From NCBI RefSeq assembly GCF_009761815.1, contig NZ_RWIN01000119.1:1-45108 (forward strand): 45,108 nt of DNA, read 5' to 3'. Source of the DNA: Pseudomonas sp. PB120. Lineage in GTDB: Bacteria > Pseudomonadota > Gammaproteobacteria > Pseudomonadales > Pseudomonadaceae. Shown here in pieces: positions 1-7,934 of this stretch (the first letter of the stretch is position 1; the number at the start of each line of letters is the position of its first letter). The notes under the pieces were generated by a model that ran no database searches, had not been told where the DNA came from, and saw only the letters and a program-made list of their open reading frames with translations. The translations under genes were made by a program, and so were the position numbers.

Positions 1-50
1 GCTCCCACAGGTAATCAGAGAACCTGTGGGAGCGAGCCTGCTCGCGATGG
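1..50. repeat. REP palindrome pair at window edge
   Basis: The window opens inside a REP pair. GCTCCCACAGGT (1-12) is the exact inverse of ACCTGTGGGAGC (22-33), and a full REP unit with the internal GCGAGCctGCTCGC hairpin follows to about 50. The left unit is cut by the window boundary. It sits just downstream of the tubulin-like gene and may end its transcript; I see no separate T-tract terminator. Confidence 0.8.
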
Positions 51-68
51 CCGCGACGCGGTTTCAGG

Positions 69-2270
69 TCAAACCGTAAACGTCTTGCCCGTATGGTTAT
101 TCAGCGAAATAACCTTGGTCTTGCCAATGCGGTGACGGTAGATCTCACGCAGGTACTTGATCGCCTTCTTCACGCAATCGCGCGACAGGCGAATGTCATT
201 GATCGAGACAAACTTTTCCTTGTCGTTGATCAACTCGCGGTACTTCTTCTCGTACATCGGCTTGATCGCGTACCAGTTGGTGTCGAGGATCTTCGCCGGG
301 TTCTCGAACTCGTTCAGCAGGTCGTCGATGCGGTCTTCGTCGAACTCTTCATTGATGATGAAATCCAGGATCGAGTTGTCCAGGGTTTCATCGAAGCGGT
401 ACGGGGTTTTCGCGAAGCAACGCTTGATGAAGGCCACGATCAGGGTCAGGAAATCGTCCGACAGGCATGGGCTCTTGGCGATCAACGTGGTCAACGACAA
501 GTTCGCCGACGCGCCGATCACCAGTGCATAACGCTTGAGCGTGGTGTTCGGGAACAGGCTGTTGAGGTGCGTCTTCAACCGGTTCAGGTCCATGTACGAC
601 AGCTTGTAGTCTTTGGGCAGCGAAACGATCGACACCACCGACGAACAGTTCTTGAAGAAGTGCAGGTCGTGCAACGCGGCGGCGTCATACCCCGAATTCT
701 TGTACTGCTCCAGCGAGGCGCGGTAGCGCTTGGACTCGATCGGCAACAGGCTGATGCCTTCGATGGCCTGGGTCACTTTGTTGAAGTGCGGCAGGTCGAT
801 GGAGCGGAAAAACAGGTCGTCGATGTTCAGGCGCTGCGGCTCTTTTTCGAACACCTTGAATTTGTCGTTGCTCGGCGCCGGGGTTTCCGGCACGACGGAC
901 TCGGCGTAGGCAATGGCTACCGGGCCGGCCAGACTCATGAACAGGTCGTTGGCGTCGAGGCGAATGGTCTCGCCGATGTCGATGCCGGCGCGACGGAAGT
1001 AGTTCTGGTCGTAGTCGGTCGTGACCGCCTGCGCCGTCAGAATGTTGAAGATCTGCTGCGAGATGTACTGGTTGGCATGCTTTTCCATCGCATTGACGTC
1101 AATGTTCTGGATGTTGCCGTCATCGCTTTCTTCGGCATAACGCATGATGTCGTTGGAGATCAGCATCATCGCGTTCCATGGGCGAATACGGCCCATGACG
1201 CTGGCTTCGCTGCTGTCTTCATTGGCGAAGTTGTAGGAGAAGTCCCACTCTTCCGAGAGGTATTTGCACAGCAAGCGGCCGGCGTTGATGTGCAGCGCCT
1301 CGGACATTTCACTGCGGTGATCGGAAATGTTCGGCAGCACGCAAATGCCGCTGGTGAAGATTGGCTCGAAGACGAAGGAATGACCGCTTTTGCCGTCGTG
1401 CTCGTCCATCGGCTTGGTGTCGAACGTCTTGTTCATGTACGAGTGCTGCTGGGCCAGGCCGAATTCTGACGCCATGCCCGAGCCGGTACCACCGCCGGCA
1501 CTGAAGATCGAGAAATACAGGCGTGACTGGTTGGCCTTGATGCCGCAGCTGTCGATCAGGTACGAGTGAATCATTTTCCAGTCAGGGCTGGAGAAACGCT
1601 GGGTGTCCTTGTTCAGGATGATCTTGGCCAGGTACTGGCCCAGGATCGGCGCGTTACCGGCGCCACCGGCGTGGACTTCGGACAAGTCCATGATTTTCAT
1701 TTTGCTGTAGTCGCGCAGAAACCCGCTTTTTTCGCCTTTGCGCGAGAAACGGATGCGCCCGGCGATGTCTTTGTCCAGGTCGCCCAGCATCACCAGCGGT
1801 TCTACCAGGAACACCGGTTTGGCGCCCTTGTTGGTGCCCAGGCGCAGGTTGTTGCGAATCCATTGGGCCGGGCTGTAGCCCTTGTCCGCATAGCGTTTGT
1901 CCGCAGACGGACGGTCTTCGTTATTGAATTCGTTGAGGTAGAACTTGCGGGCGTTGTACACCAGCTCCGCAACGTCCAGCGCGATGTTCGAACCGCAGCG
2001 GCCGAGGCCGATCAGGCACACCGACGGGAATTCCTGGTCGTTGTGCTGTTCGCTGTCGCCTTCCAGATGCGGCGCGCGCGGGAACACCATGTCGCGCAGG
2101 CCGTCGAGGTTATCGAGGATGCGGTCGGTGTTGGTTTCGGTGAAATACAGATATTGCTGAGTGGCCAACGGGCGCGACGGAATCAATGGCTTCGACGATG
2201 AGGGGCTGTTCGCCGCTGGGCTCAGTGTCAGATCGGAAACCGTAGTGGCCGGGTTATTTTTAGAAGTCAT
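69..2270 (-). CDS. tubulin/FtsZ-superfamily-like protein
   Basis: A large cytoplasmic protein of about 733 aa with the loop pattern of a tubulin/FtsZ GTPase. Counting from the ATG at 2270: IGLGRCGSN (about 87-95) looks like the T1 nucleotide loop. GGAGNAPILG (about 202-211) resembles the FtsZ T3 loop. AGGGTGSG (about 258-265) is the tubulin signature T4 loop. NAMMLISND (about 366-374) fits the base-binding region. RLDAND (about 437-442) sits where FtsZ has its catalytic T7 NxDxxD, with both Asp kept. The T1-T3 spacing is much longer than in FtsZ, and about 270 C-terminal residues are unassigned. A GTG start at 2327 would add 19 residues; neither start has a strong ribosome site. It is not FtsZ itself (too long, no FtsZ tail) and may belong to the FtsZ-like or Tubulin_2-type families. 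Substrate and role are unknown. Confidence 0.7.
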   Translation of the reverse strand: MTSKNNPATTVSDLTLSPAANSPSSSKPLIPSRPLATQQYLYFTETNTDRILDNLDGLRDMVFPRAPHLEGDSEQHNDQEFPSVCLIGLGRCGSNIALDVAELVYNARKFYLNEFNNEDRPSADKRYADKGYSPAQWIRNNLRLGTNKGAKPVFLVEPLVMLGDLDKDIAGRIRFSRKGEKSGFLRDYSKMKIMDLSEVHAGGAGNAPILGQYLAKIILNKDTQRFSSPDWKMIHSYLIDSCGIKANQSRLYFSIFSAGGGTGSGMASEFGLAQQHSYMNKTFDTKPMDEHDGKSGHSFVFEPIFTSGICVLPNISDHRSEMSEALHINAGRLLCKYLSEEWDFSYNFANEDSSEASVMGRIRPWNAMMLISNDIMRYAEESDDGNIQNIDVNAMEKHANQYISQQIFNILTAQAVTTDYDQNYFRRAGIDIGETIRLDANDLFMSLAGPVAIAYAESVVPETPAPSNDKFKVFEKEPQRLNIDDLFFRSIDLPHFNKVTQAIEGISLLPIESKRYRASLEQYKNSGYDAAALHDLHFFKNCSSVVSIVSLPKDYKLSYMDLNRLKTHLNSLFPNTTLKRYALVIGASANLSLTTLIAKSPCLSDDFLTLIVAFIKRCFAKTPYRFDETLDNSILDFIINEEFDEDRIDDLLNEFENPAKILDTNWYAIKPMYEKKYRELINDKEKFVSINDIRLSRDCVKKAIKYLREIYRHRIGKTKVISLNNHTGKTFTV

Positions 2271-2468
2271 TGGGCGCCATGTACCTGGGCTGGTTGGCTC
2301 GGCGACAAACTGTCGTCGAACGGTCACGGAATGGGTCTCGCGTCTTTTGTTCAGCGCGTATTTGGCCCGAGCGTCAGGCCTGTAGCCTGAACGTCGCTAG
2401 GGGGAATCCTTTCCTTAGTCATGATGAATCGGCCAATATTCGGCGATCTTTAATCAAAAGGAGGCCAG

Positions 2469-3365
2469 ATGATGGCAACGTTACCTTCGCTCGGCTTCGC
2501 CGGCATCGGTCTGATGGGCTTGCCGATGTGCCGCCGCCTGCTCGCGGCGGGCTATCCGCTGACCGTATGGAACCGCAATCCGGCCAAGTGTGCGCCGCTG
2601 GTCGAGGCGGGCGCCCGGCAAGTAACCACGCCCGCGCAGCTGTGCCTGCACGCGGATGTGGTGTTGTTGTGCCTGGCCGATACGGCGGTGGTGCGCGAGG
2701 TGGTTTTTGGGGCGGACGGGGTGGCCGAGGGGGCGAAAAGCGGTCAGTTGTTGGTGGACTTTTCCAGCCTGGAGCCGACCGCCACGCGAGAAATGGCCGC
2801 TGAACTGGCCAGCAAAACCGGCATGGGCTGGCTTGATGCGCCGGTGTCTGGCGGCGTGGTCGGCGCCGAGGCCGGCAGCCTGGCGATCATGGCGGGCGGC
2901 GACGCAGCAGACCTTGAGAGGGTCAAACCAGTCTTGCTCAGCCTCGGTCAGCGCGTCACCCACATGGGCAGCGTCGGCGCGGGGCAGGTGACCAAGGCGT
3001 GCAATCAGATGATTGTCGCGTGCAATGCGCTGGTGATTGCCGAAGTGGTGGCGTTGGCGGAGCGTTCCGGGGTCGACGCCGGTTTGATCGCGCAAGCGCT
3101 GGCCGGTGGCTTTGCCGATTCAAAACCTTTGCAGATCCTGGCCCCGCAAATGGCGCAGAGTCATTTCGAACCGGTGAAGTGGCATGTTCGTACGTTGCTC
3201 AAGGACCTGGACACCGCCGTGAAATTTTCCCGCGAGCAGGGCTCGGCAACGCCGATCAGTGGATTGGCCGCGCAATTGATGCGATTGCATGGGGCCCAGG
3301 GTTTCCTTGAAAAAGATCCGTCGACGCTAGTGCAGATGTACCGCGAGCCAGGCTCAGCGGAGTGA
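2469..3365 (+). CDS. NAD(P)-dependent oxidoreductase, 3-hydroxyisobutyrate dehydrogenase family
   Basis: A 298-residue cytosolic enzyme of the beta-hydroxyacid dehydrogenase family, which oxidises 3-hydroxy acids or reduces semialdehydes with NAD(P). The N-terminal Rossmann motif GFAGIGLMGLPM is followed by the second strand ending in WNRNPAK, where Arg-Asn suggests NADP preference. The substrate-loop motif DAPVSGGVVGAEAGSL and the catalytic-lysine helix GQVTKACNQM are both present. A strong AAAAGGAGG (2456-2464) precedes two adjacent ATGs at 2469 and 2472; spacing slightly favours 2472. I cannot tell the substrate: glyoxylate/succinic-semialdehyde reductases and 3-hydroxyisobutyrate dehydrogenases look alike at this level. 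The last 110 bases overlap the end of the convergent c-di-GMP gene. Confidence 0.85.
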   Translation: MMATLPSLGFAGIGLMGLPMCRRLLAAGYPLTVWNRNPAKCAPLVEAGARQVTTPAQLCLHADVVLLCLADTAVVREVVFGADGVAEGAKSGQLLVDFSSLEPTATREMAAELASKTGMGWLDAPVSGGVVGAEAGSLAIMAGGDAADLERVKPVLLSLGQRVTHMGSVGAGQVTKACNQMIVACNALVIAEVVALAERSGVDAGLIAQALAGGFADSKPLQILAPQMAQSHFEPVKWHVRTLLKDLDTAVKFSREQGSATPISGLAAQLMRLHGAQGFLEKDPSTLVQMYREPGSAE

Positions 3366-5538
3366 TGGTGCGCGAGTGATTGCGCTGGTTGATTTCGTTC
3401 AGCACCGGACGCAACTCGGCCAGCGGCACCGGGCGGCTCAGCAGGTAACCCTGGACGAAATCGCAGCCATGGCGTTCGAGGAAGTCGTATTGCTCGAACG
3501 TCTCGACGCCTTCGGTGACTACCTGTAAATGAAGGGTGTGGGCCATGACGATAATCGCCTGGACGATTTCCATGTCCTGGGTCGCCGTCGGAATGTCCTG
3601 GATGAAGGAACGGTCAATCTTCAGCGTGTTCAGCGGCAAGCGCTTGAGGTAGGCCAGCGACGAATAACCGGTGCCGAAGTCGTCGATCGACAACGACACA
3701 CCGAGGGCCCGAATCTGCCGCAGCAACCCCAGCGTGTTGGCGATGTTGTCCATCAGCGCATTCTCGGTTACCTCCATTTCCAGGCGTTGCGGCGCCACGC
3801 CGGTGCTGCGCAGAGCGTGTTCGATTTCGTCGGCCAGCTCTTCGCGCGCCAGGTTCAGGGGGGAGCAGTTCACGGCGATCTTCAGTTCTTCGCAGCCTTG
3901 GCGTGATAATTCGGCCAGGTCCTCACAGGCTTTGCGCAGCACCCAATTGTCCAGATCGGCGATCAGGCCATTGGCCTCGGCGATGGCGATGAAGCGGTCC
4001 GGGGCCAATAAGCCATGCACCGGATGCTGCCAGCGAACGAGGGCTTCCAGCTTGCTGACCTGACCGGTTTGCAGGTCATAAATGGGTTGGTAATGCAGCA
4101 CGAGCCCGGTGTTTTCGCGCAGGGCGTGGCGCAGTTCTTCCTCCAGCTGCAGCTCCATGGTGGCGCGGGCTTTCAGGTTCTGACTGAAGAAATTCACGCC
4201 GTTTCGGCCGTTGTCCTTGGACTGGTAAAGCGCCAGGTCAGCGTTTTTCAGGAGCTCTTCACACGTCTTGCCGTCCTGCGGAAACAGGCTGATACCGATA
4301 CTGGTGGTCATCACCATGCGCCGACCGGCCAATTCGATGGGTTCCTTCATTTTCAGCATGATGCGCTGGGCCATTTGCCGTGCTTCATCGTGATCATGCA
4401 GGCTAATGAGGAGGCAGAATTCGTCGCCGCCGAAGCGCGCCACCACATCTTCGTGCGTGCGCACCGAGCTCTTGATGTGGGCGGCGAGGACTTTGAGCAG
4501 TTCGTCACCGGCATCGTGGCCGAGGCTGTCATTGATGCGCTTGAAATGGTCGATGTCCAGAAACAGCACCGCCAGCATGCCGCCTTCGTTGGTCTTCTCG
4601 ATCAGCTTCTCGGCAAAGATCTGGTTGAAGCCCCGGCGGTTGATGAGGTTGGTCAGGGCGTCGTAATGGGCCACTTGTTGCAGGGACATGCGCGCCTGGT
4701 CCAGTTGGCTGAGCAGCGCATTGACCCGTTGCAGGTCGCGTTCCTTGTGTTGCAGCTTCTTGTCCGCCAGGGCTGCGCTGATGCTGCTGCCGATGATCAG
4801 TAGCGTCATGATCGCCACGGTCAGCCCCAGTTGCAGGTGATTGTTTTCGCCGGGCAGGGTTTGCAGGTTACCGGCGGGCAGCACCAGGTTGAACGCCGCC
4901 ATGCCGGTGAAATGCATGCTCACAATGCCGGCCCCGAGTACCAGGCTGGCGCAGTATTTAAGCAGTTGATGCAACGGGCCGGAGCCGTCGCGCAGATGGC
5001 TGGAGATCAACAGGGCCGCGAGGCTGGCGCCTATCGCCACCACAATGGACAGGGCAAATAGCGTCGGTTGGTAATACGGCACTGCGTTGGAATGCATGGC
5101 GGTCATGCCCACGTAGTGCATGGCGGCGATGCCCAGGCCAATCCAGACCGACGCCTTCAGGCATTGCCAGAAGCTGGGCCGAGGATGGCTGAGGGTGTGC
5201 ATCGCCAACCACGAAGCGAGCAGGACGATCAGCAGCGACAGGAGCGTGACGGGCAGTTGATAGTGCGTCTGGATCGGCGCCCGGATCGCCAGCATCCCGA
5301 TGAAGTGCATGGCCCAGATCCCGCCGGCCAGGCATCCGGCACCGACCCAGCGCCATAGACGTTGAGACCCGGTTTTTTCGGCGTGACCGACCCGTTCGGC
5401 CATGTCCAGCGTGGCAAAGCTGCCGGCACACGCGACGAGATAGGCCAGCAACACCAATAAAGGGTCATGTACGCAATTGAGTATTACCTGCCCGCTCTGT
5501 GGAAGCTCGGTGATGAAATGCAAACCAAGCCACTCCAT
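3256..5538 (-). CDS. MHYT-GGDEF-EAL membrane c-di-GMP protein (NbdA/MucR type)
   Basis: A 760-aa inner-membrane signalling protein. The N-terminal seven-helix MHYT sensor carries three motifs, MHFIGM (77-82), MHYVGM (140-145) and MHFTGM (208-213); MHYT domains are proposed to bind copper and sense O2, CO or NO. A short linker leads to a GGDEF domain (intact GGDEF at 370-374) and then an EAL domain (EAL at 498-500, DDFGTGYSS at 619-627, IDRSFI at 641). The catalytic EAL residues look complete, so phosphodiesterase activity is likely. The allosteric RxxD site reads THED, so product inhibition of the cyclase is probably lost. Remembered P. aeruginosa gene order (rapA to PA3312) suggests the NbdA ortholog rather than MucR. 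About 36 C-terminal residues are encoded antisense to the neighbouring dehydrogenase. Confidence 0.88.
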   Translation of the reverse strand: MEWLGLHFITELPQSGQVILNCVHDPLLVLLAYLVACAGSFATLDMAERVGHAEKTGSQRLWRWVGAGCLAGGIWAMHFIGMLAIRAPIQTHYQLPVTLLSLLIVLLASWLAMHTLSHPRPSFWQCLKASVWIGLGIAAMHYVGMTAMHSNAVPYYQPTLFALSIVVAIGASLAALLISSHLRDGSGPLHQLLKYCASLVLGAGIVSMHFTGMAAFNLVLPAGNLQTLPGENNHLQLGLTVAIMTLLIIGSSISAALADKKLQHKERDLQRVNALLSQLDQARMSLQQVAHYDALTNLINRRGFNQIFAEKLIEKTNEGGMLAVLFLDIDHFKRINDSLGHDAGDELLKVLAAHIKSSVRTHEDVVARFGGDEFCLLISLHDHDEARQMAQRIMLKMKEPIELAGRRMVMTTSIGISLFPQDGKTCEELLKNADLALYQSKDNGRNGVNFFSQNLKARATMELQLEEELRHALRENTGLVLHYQPIYDLQTGQVSKLEALVRWQHPVHGLLAPDRFIAIAEANGLIADLDNWVLRKACEDLAELSRQGCEELKIAVNCSPLNLAREELADEIEHALRSTGVAPQRLEMEVTENALMDNIANTLGLLRQIRALGVSLSIDDFGTGYSSLAYLKRLPLNTLKIDRSFIQDIPTATQDMEIVQAIIVMAHTLHLQVVTEGVETFEQYDFLERHGCDFVQGYLLSRPVPLAELRPVLNEINQRNHSRTITPLSLARGTSALASTDLFQGNPGPHAIASIARPIH

Positions 5539-5683
5539 AGCATGCCCCGTCGTTACACCCTGTCGACGCCATGACCGCTGGCGAATGACTTGGAGTATAG
5601 AGGCCGTGCACAGAGCGCAAGGAATGGTGGCATATTGGCTCTAATGATTTTGGCATTATATTTATAGCCAATAGTACTAAGCG

Positions 5684-6049
5684 TTACGCGCTCTGTTCAT
5701 AGAGCGGTTCCAGTTCCGGCTGCAAGGCGGGCAGTCCGAACGCTGCCCGCGCCGCATCACAATCGACGTTGGCCTCGCCGTTGGTCCAGGACGCGTCGAA
5801 CTCCCGACAAGTACTGGAACGCTGATCGTAGATCGAGCACTGCACGGTGCTGCCCACTTCGCCAACCAGCGCGACGCAGCGCGTGGGTTTGCAATCGGTG
5901 CCAAGCATGGCGACCCGGCTGGGGCTGATGGACGCGACTAGGTCGTCGGGCACTATCCCGCCGGCCGAGGTGCATTCACCCCAGAAAAAAGACACACGAA
6001 AATGGGAACAGCAGGCACCGCAATTCAGACACGGACTGGCTTCGGACAT
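5684..6049 (-). CDS. YkgJ-family cysteine cluster protein
   Basis: A 121-residue protein opening with the CLNCGACC (CxxCxxCC) motif of the YkgJ/UPF0153 family. Further cysteines at C26, C53, C58, C70, C80 and C97 suggest metal or Fe-S binding, possibly zinc. YkgJ members are small cytoplasmic proteins of unclear biochemical function. The ATG at 6049 is the only start that keeps the cysteine motif. No clear Shine-Dalgarno precedes it; the AAAGGAGG nearby lies on the other strand. It sits upstream of the MHYT-GGDEF-EAL gene in the same direction, 145 bases away. Confidence 0.82.
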   Translation of the reverse strand: MSEASPCLNCGACCSHFRVSFFWGECTSAGGIVPDDLVASISPSRVAMLGTDCKPTRCVALVGEVGSTVQCSIYDQRSSTCREFDASWTNGEANVDCDAARAAFGLPALQPELEPLYEQSA

Positions 6050-6417
6050 GGGCGATAATCAAAGGAGGGATGGGGTACACGGTGGGTCGGACAAGGCGGC
6101 TATTCTAGGCTTCGCCTTGGGCTTGGGAAGGGGGGCTAAGCGTTATTTTTCATAGACCGCTGTGGATGTGAAAACCGTTTCTCCCGGCACCACAAATCCA
6201 GTGTAGGAGTGTGCCTGTTCGCGATTAGGCCGGCACATCCAAGACAGATGGTGGCTGGCGCATCGCTATCGCGAGCAGGCTCGCTCCCACAGTGTCGGGT
6301 GTGACGGCATGAACTGATATCAGGCTGGCGAATGATGACAGACAGGCCGCGCGCACCTGACTAGATTGCAGTTTCCGGGGACAGTGAAGCCCCAATAACA
6401 ATAAAAGAGACGGACCC
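6050..6417. other. intergenic region with two REP units
   Basis: A 368-base gap between two divergently transcribed genes. It holds a degenerate REP (6202-6225) and an inverted canonical REP (6268-6291). An AAAAGAGAC ribosome site lies before the MFS start. I see no convincing additional gene in either strand. Confidence 0.6.
6202..6291. repeat. REP doublet (inverted)
   Basis: TGTAGGAGTGTGCCTGTTCGCGAT (positions 6202-6225) and its inverted partner ending GGCTCGCTCCCACA (6268-6291) form a BIME-like doublet 42 bases apart. The left unit is partly decayed. Confidence 0.8.
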
Positions 6418-7767
6418 ATGCAGAACTCGACCCAAGCGGCGAATGCCTGGCGCATTCTGTTCCTGCTGTTCCTGGCGAACCTGTTCAACTTCTTCGACCG
6501 TACCATCCCGGCCATCATCATCGAGCCGATCCGCATGGAGTGGCACCTCAGCGACTTTCAGCTGGGGATCATCGGGACGGCGTTTACCATCGTCTACGCC
6601 ATTGCCGGCCTGCCTTTGGGGCGCATGGCCGATACCGGTTCACGCAGCAAATTGATGGGCTGGGGCCTGGCGGCGTGGAGCGGGCTCACGGCGATCAACG
6701 GGCTGGTGGGCAGTTTCTGGAGTTTCCTGATCGTGCGCATGGGCATCGGCATCGGCGAAGCCAGTTACGCACCTGCTGCCAATTCGCTGATCGGTGACCT
6801 GTTTCCGGCCCACCGCCGCGCGCGGGCGATGGGCATTTTCATGCTCGGCCTGCCGCTGGGGCTGTTGCTGGCGTTTTTTACCATCGGTGCGATGGTCAAG
6901 GCGTTCGACAGCTGGCGAGCACCCTTTTTCATCGCAGCGGTGCCGGGGCTGATCCTGGCCATCTTCATGTTCTTCATCAAGGAGCCGAAACGCGGCGCAG
7001 CGGAAAGCGTGCAGGTTTCCCAGGAGCGCGTGGATCGGCCGATCCGTCGCGTGCTGGCCGTGCCGACCTTTCTCTGGCTGGTGATGGCGGGGCTGTGCTT
7101 CAACTTTGCCACGTATGCCTGCAACTCGTTCCTGGTGCCGATGCTGCAGCGTTACTTCCTGATGCCGTTGCAGGAAGCGGCGGTGGCGACCGGGGTGATC
7201 GTGGGTGTCACCGGGCTGTTCGGCCTGACGCTGGGCGGCTGGGTCGCGGACAAGATTCACCAGCGGGTGGCCAATGGTCGACTGCTGTTCGCGGCGTTCA
7301 GCCTGATTATCTCGACCGTATGTACCGCCTGGGCGTTGCATTCGGGGCGGATTGAAATCGGCGTGTTCGTGGCGGTGTTCAGCGTGGGTTGGCTGTTTGC
7401 CTACAACTTCTATACCTGCGTGTACACGGCGATCCAGGACGTGGTCGAGCCACGTTTGCGAGCCACGGCCATGGCGCTGTTCTTTGCCGGGCTGTACCTG
7501 TTGGGCGGTGGGTTGGGACCCGTGGTGGTGGGCGGTTTGTCCGATCACTTCGCCCATACGGCCATGCTGGCGGCCGGCGCCGAGCAGATGACCGAGGCAT
7601 TCAAGGCGGTCGGGTTGCATGACGCGATGTACCTGATCCCGGTGGCGCTGTTTTTCACCATGGTGTTTCTGTTCCTGGCTTCGCGGTGTTTTGTGCGCGA
7701 TGCGAAGCGGATGAAGGAGGGGTTGGTTGCGGTGGTTGAGCCTGGGGTTGCTGTGGCGACTGCCTAA
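6418..7767 (+). CDS. MFS transporter (spinster-like branch)
   Basis: A 449-residue inner-membrane permease with about 12 hydrophobic segments. The first helix reads ANLFNFFDRTIPAIIIEPI, an N-terminal acidic-arginine pattern seen in spinster-like MFS proteins. The loop 2-3 signature is GLPLGRMADTGSRSK, and helix 4 carries GIGEASYAPAANSLIGDLFP, again typical of spinster-type members. A central cytoplasmic loop (about 188-212) divides the two six-helix halves. The start at 6418 follows AAAAGAGACGG. Substrate is unknown, and the gene stands alone, flanked by REP elements and a terminator, so context does not help. Confidence 0.85.
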   Translation: MQNSTQAANAWRILFLLFLANLFNFFDRTIPAIIIEPIRMEWHLSDFQLGIIGTAFTIVYAIAGLPLGRMADTGSRSKLMGWGLAAWSGLTAINGLVGSFWSFLIVRMGIGIGEASYAPAANSLIGDLFPAHRRARAMGIFMLGLPLGLLLAFFTIGAMVKAFDSWRAPFFIAAVPGLILAIFMFFIKEPKRGAAESVQVSQERVDRPIRRVLAVPTFLWLVMAGLCFNFATYACNSFLVPMLQRYFLMPLQEAAVATGVIVGVTGLFGLTLGGWVADKIHQRVANGRLLFAAFSLIISTVCTAWALHSGRIEIGVFVAVFSVGWLFAYNFYTCVYTAIQDVVEPRLRATAMALFFAGLYLLGGGLGPVVVGGLSDHFAHTAMLAAGAEQMTEAFKAVGLHDAMYLIPVALFFTMVFLFLASRCFVRDAKRMKEGLVAVVEPGVAVATA

Positions 7768-7771
7768 ACGC

Positions 7772-7844
7772 CATCGCCAGCAGGCTGGCTCCCACAGAGG
7801 GGGCACACTGGAACTCCGGTGTGGGAGCTAGCCTGCTGGCGATG
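7772..7844. repeat. REP doublet (inverted)
   Basis: Two REP units face each other: CATCGCCAGCAGGCTGGC... (7772-7796) and TGTGGGAGCTAGCCTGCTGG... (7820-7844). They lie just after the MFS stop codon, between two convergent genes. Confidence 0.85.
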
Positions 7845-7879
7845 AGGCCCTTTGCAACAACACAAATCTCAAGCAAACA

Positions 7880-7909
7880 AAAAAGGCCCGCATCACTGCG
7901 GGCCTTTTT
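7880..7909. terminator. bidirectional intrinsic terminator
   Basis: AAAAAGGCCCGCA, loop TCAC, then TGCGGGCCTTTTT: a perfect 13-bp inverted repeat with A and T tracts on either side. It serves the MFS gene (plus) and rapA (minus). Confidence 0.92.
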
Positions 7910-7934
7910 GTTTTAGCCGGGTAGAGGAGGGCGT

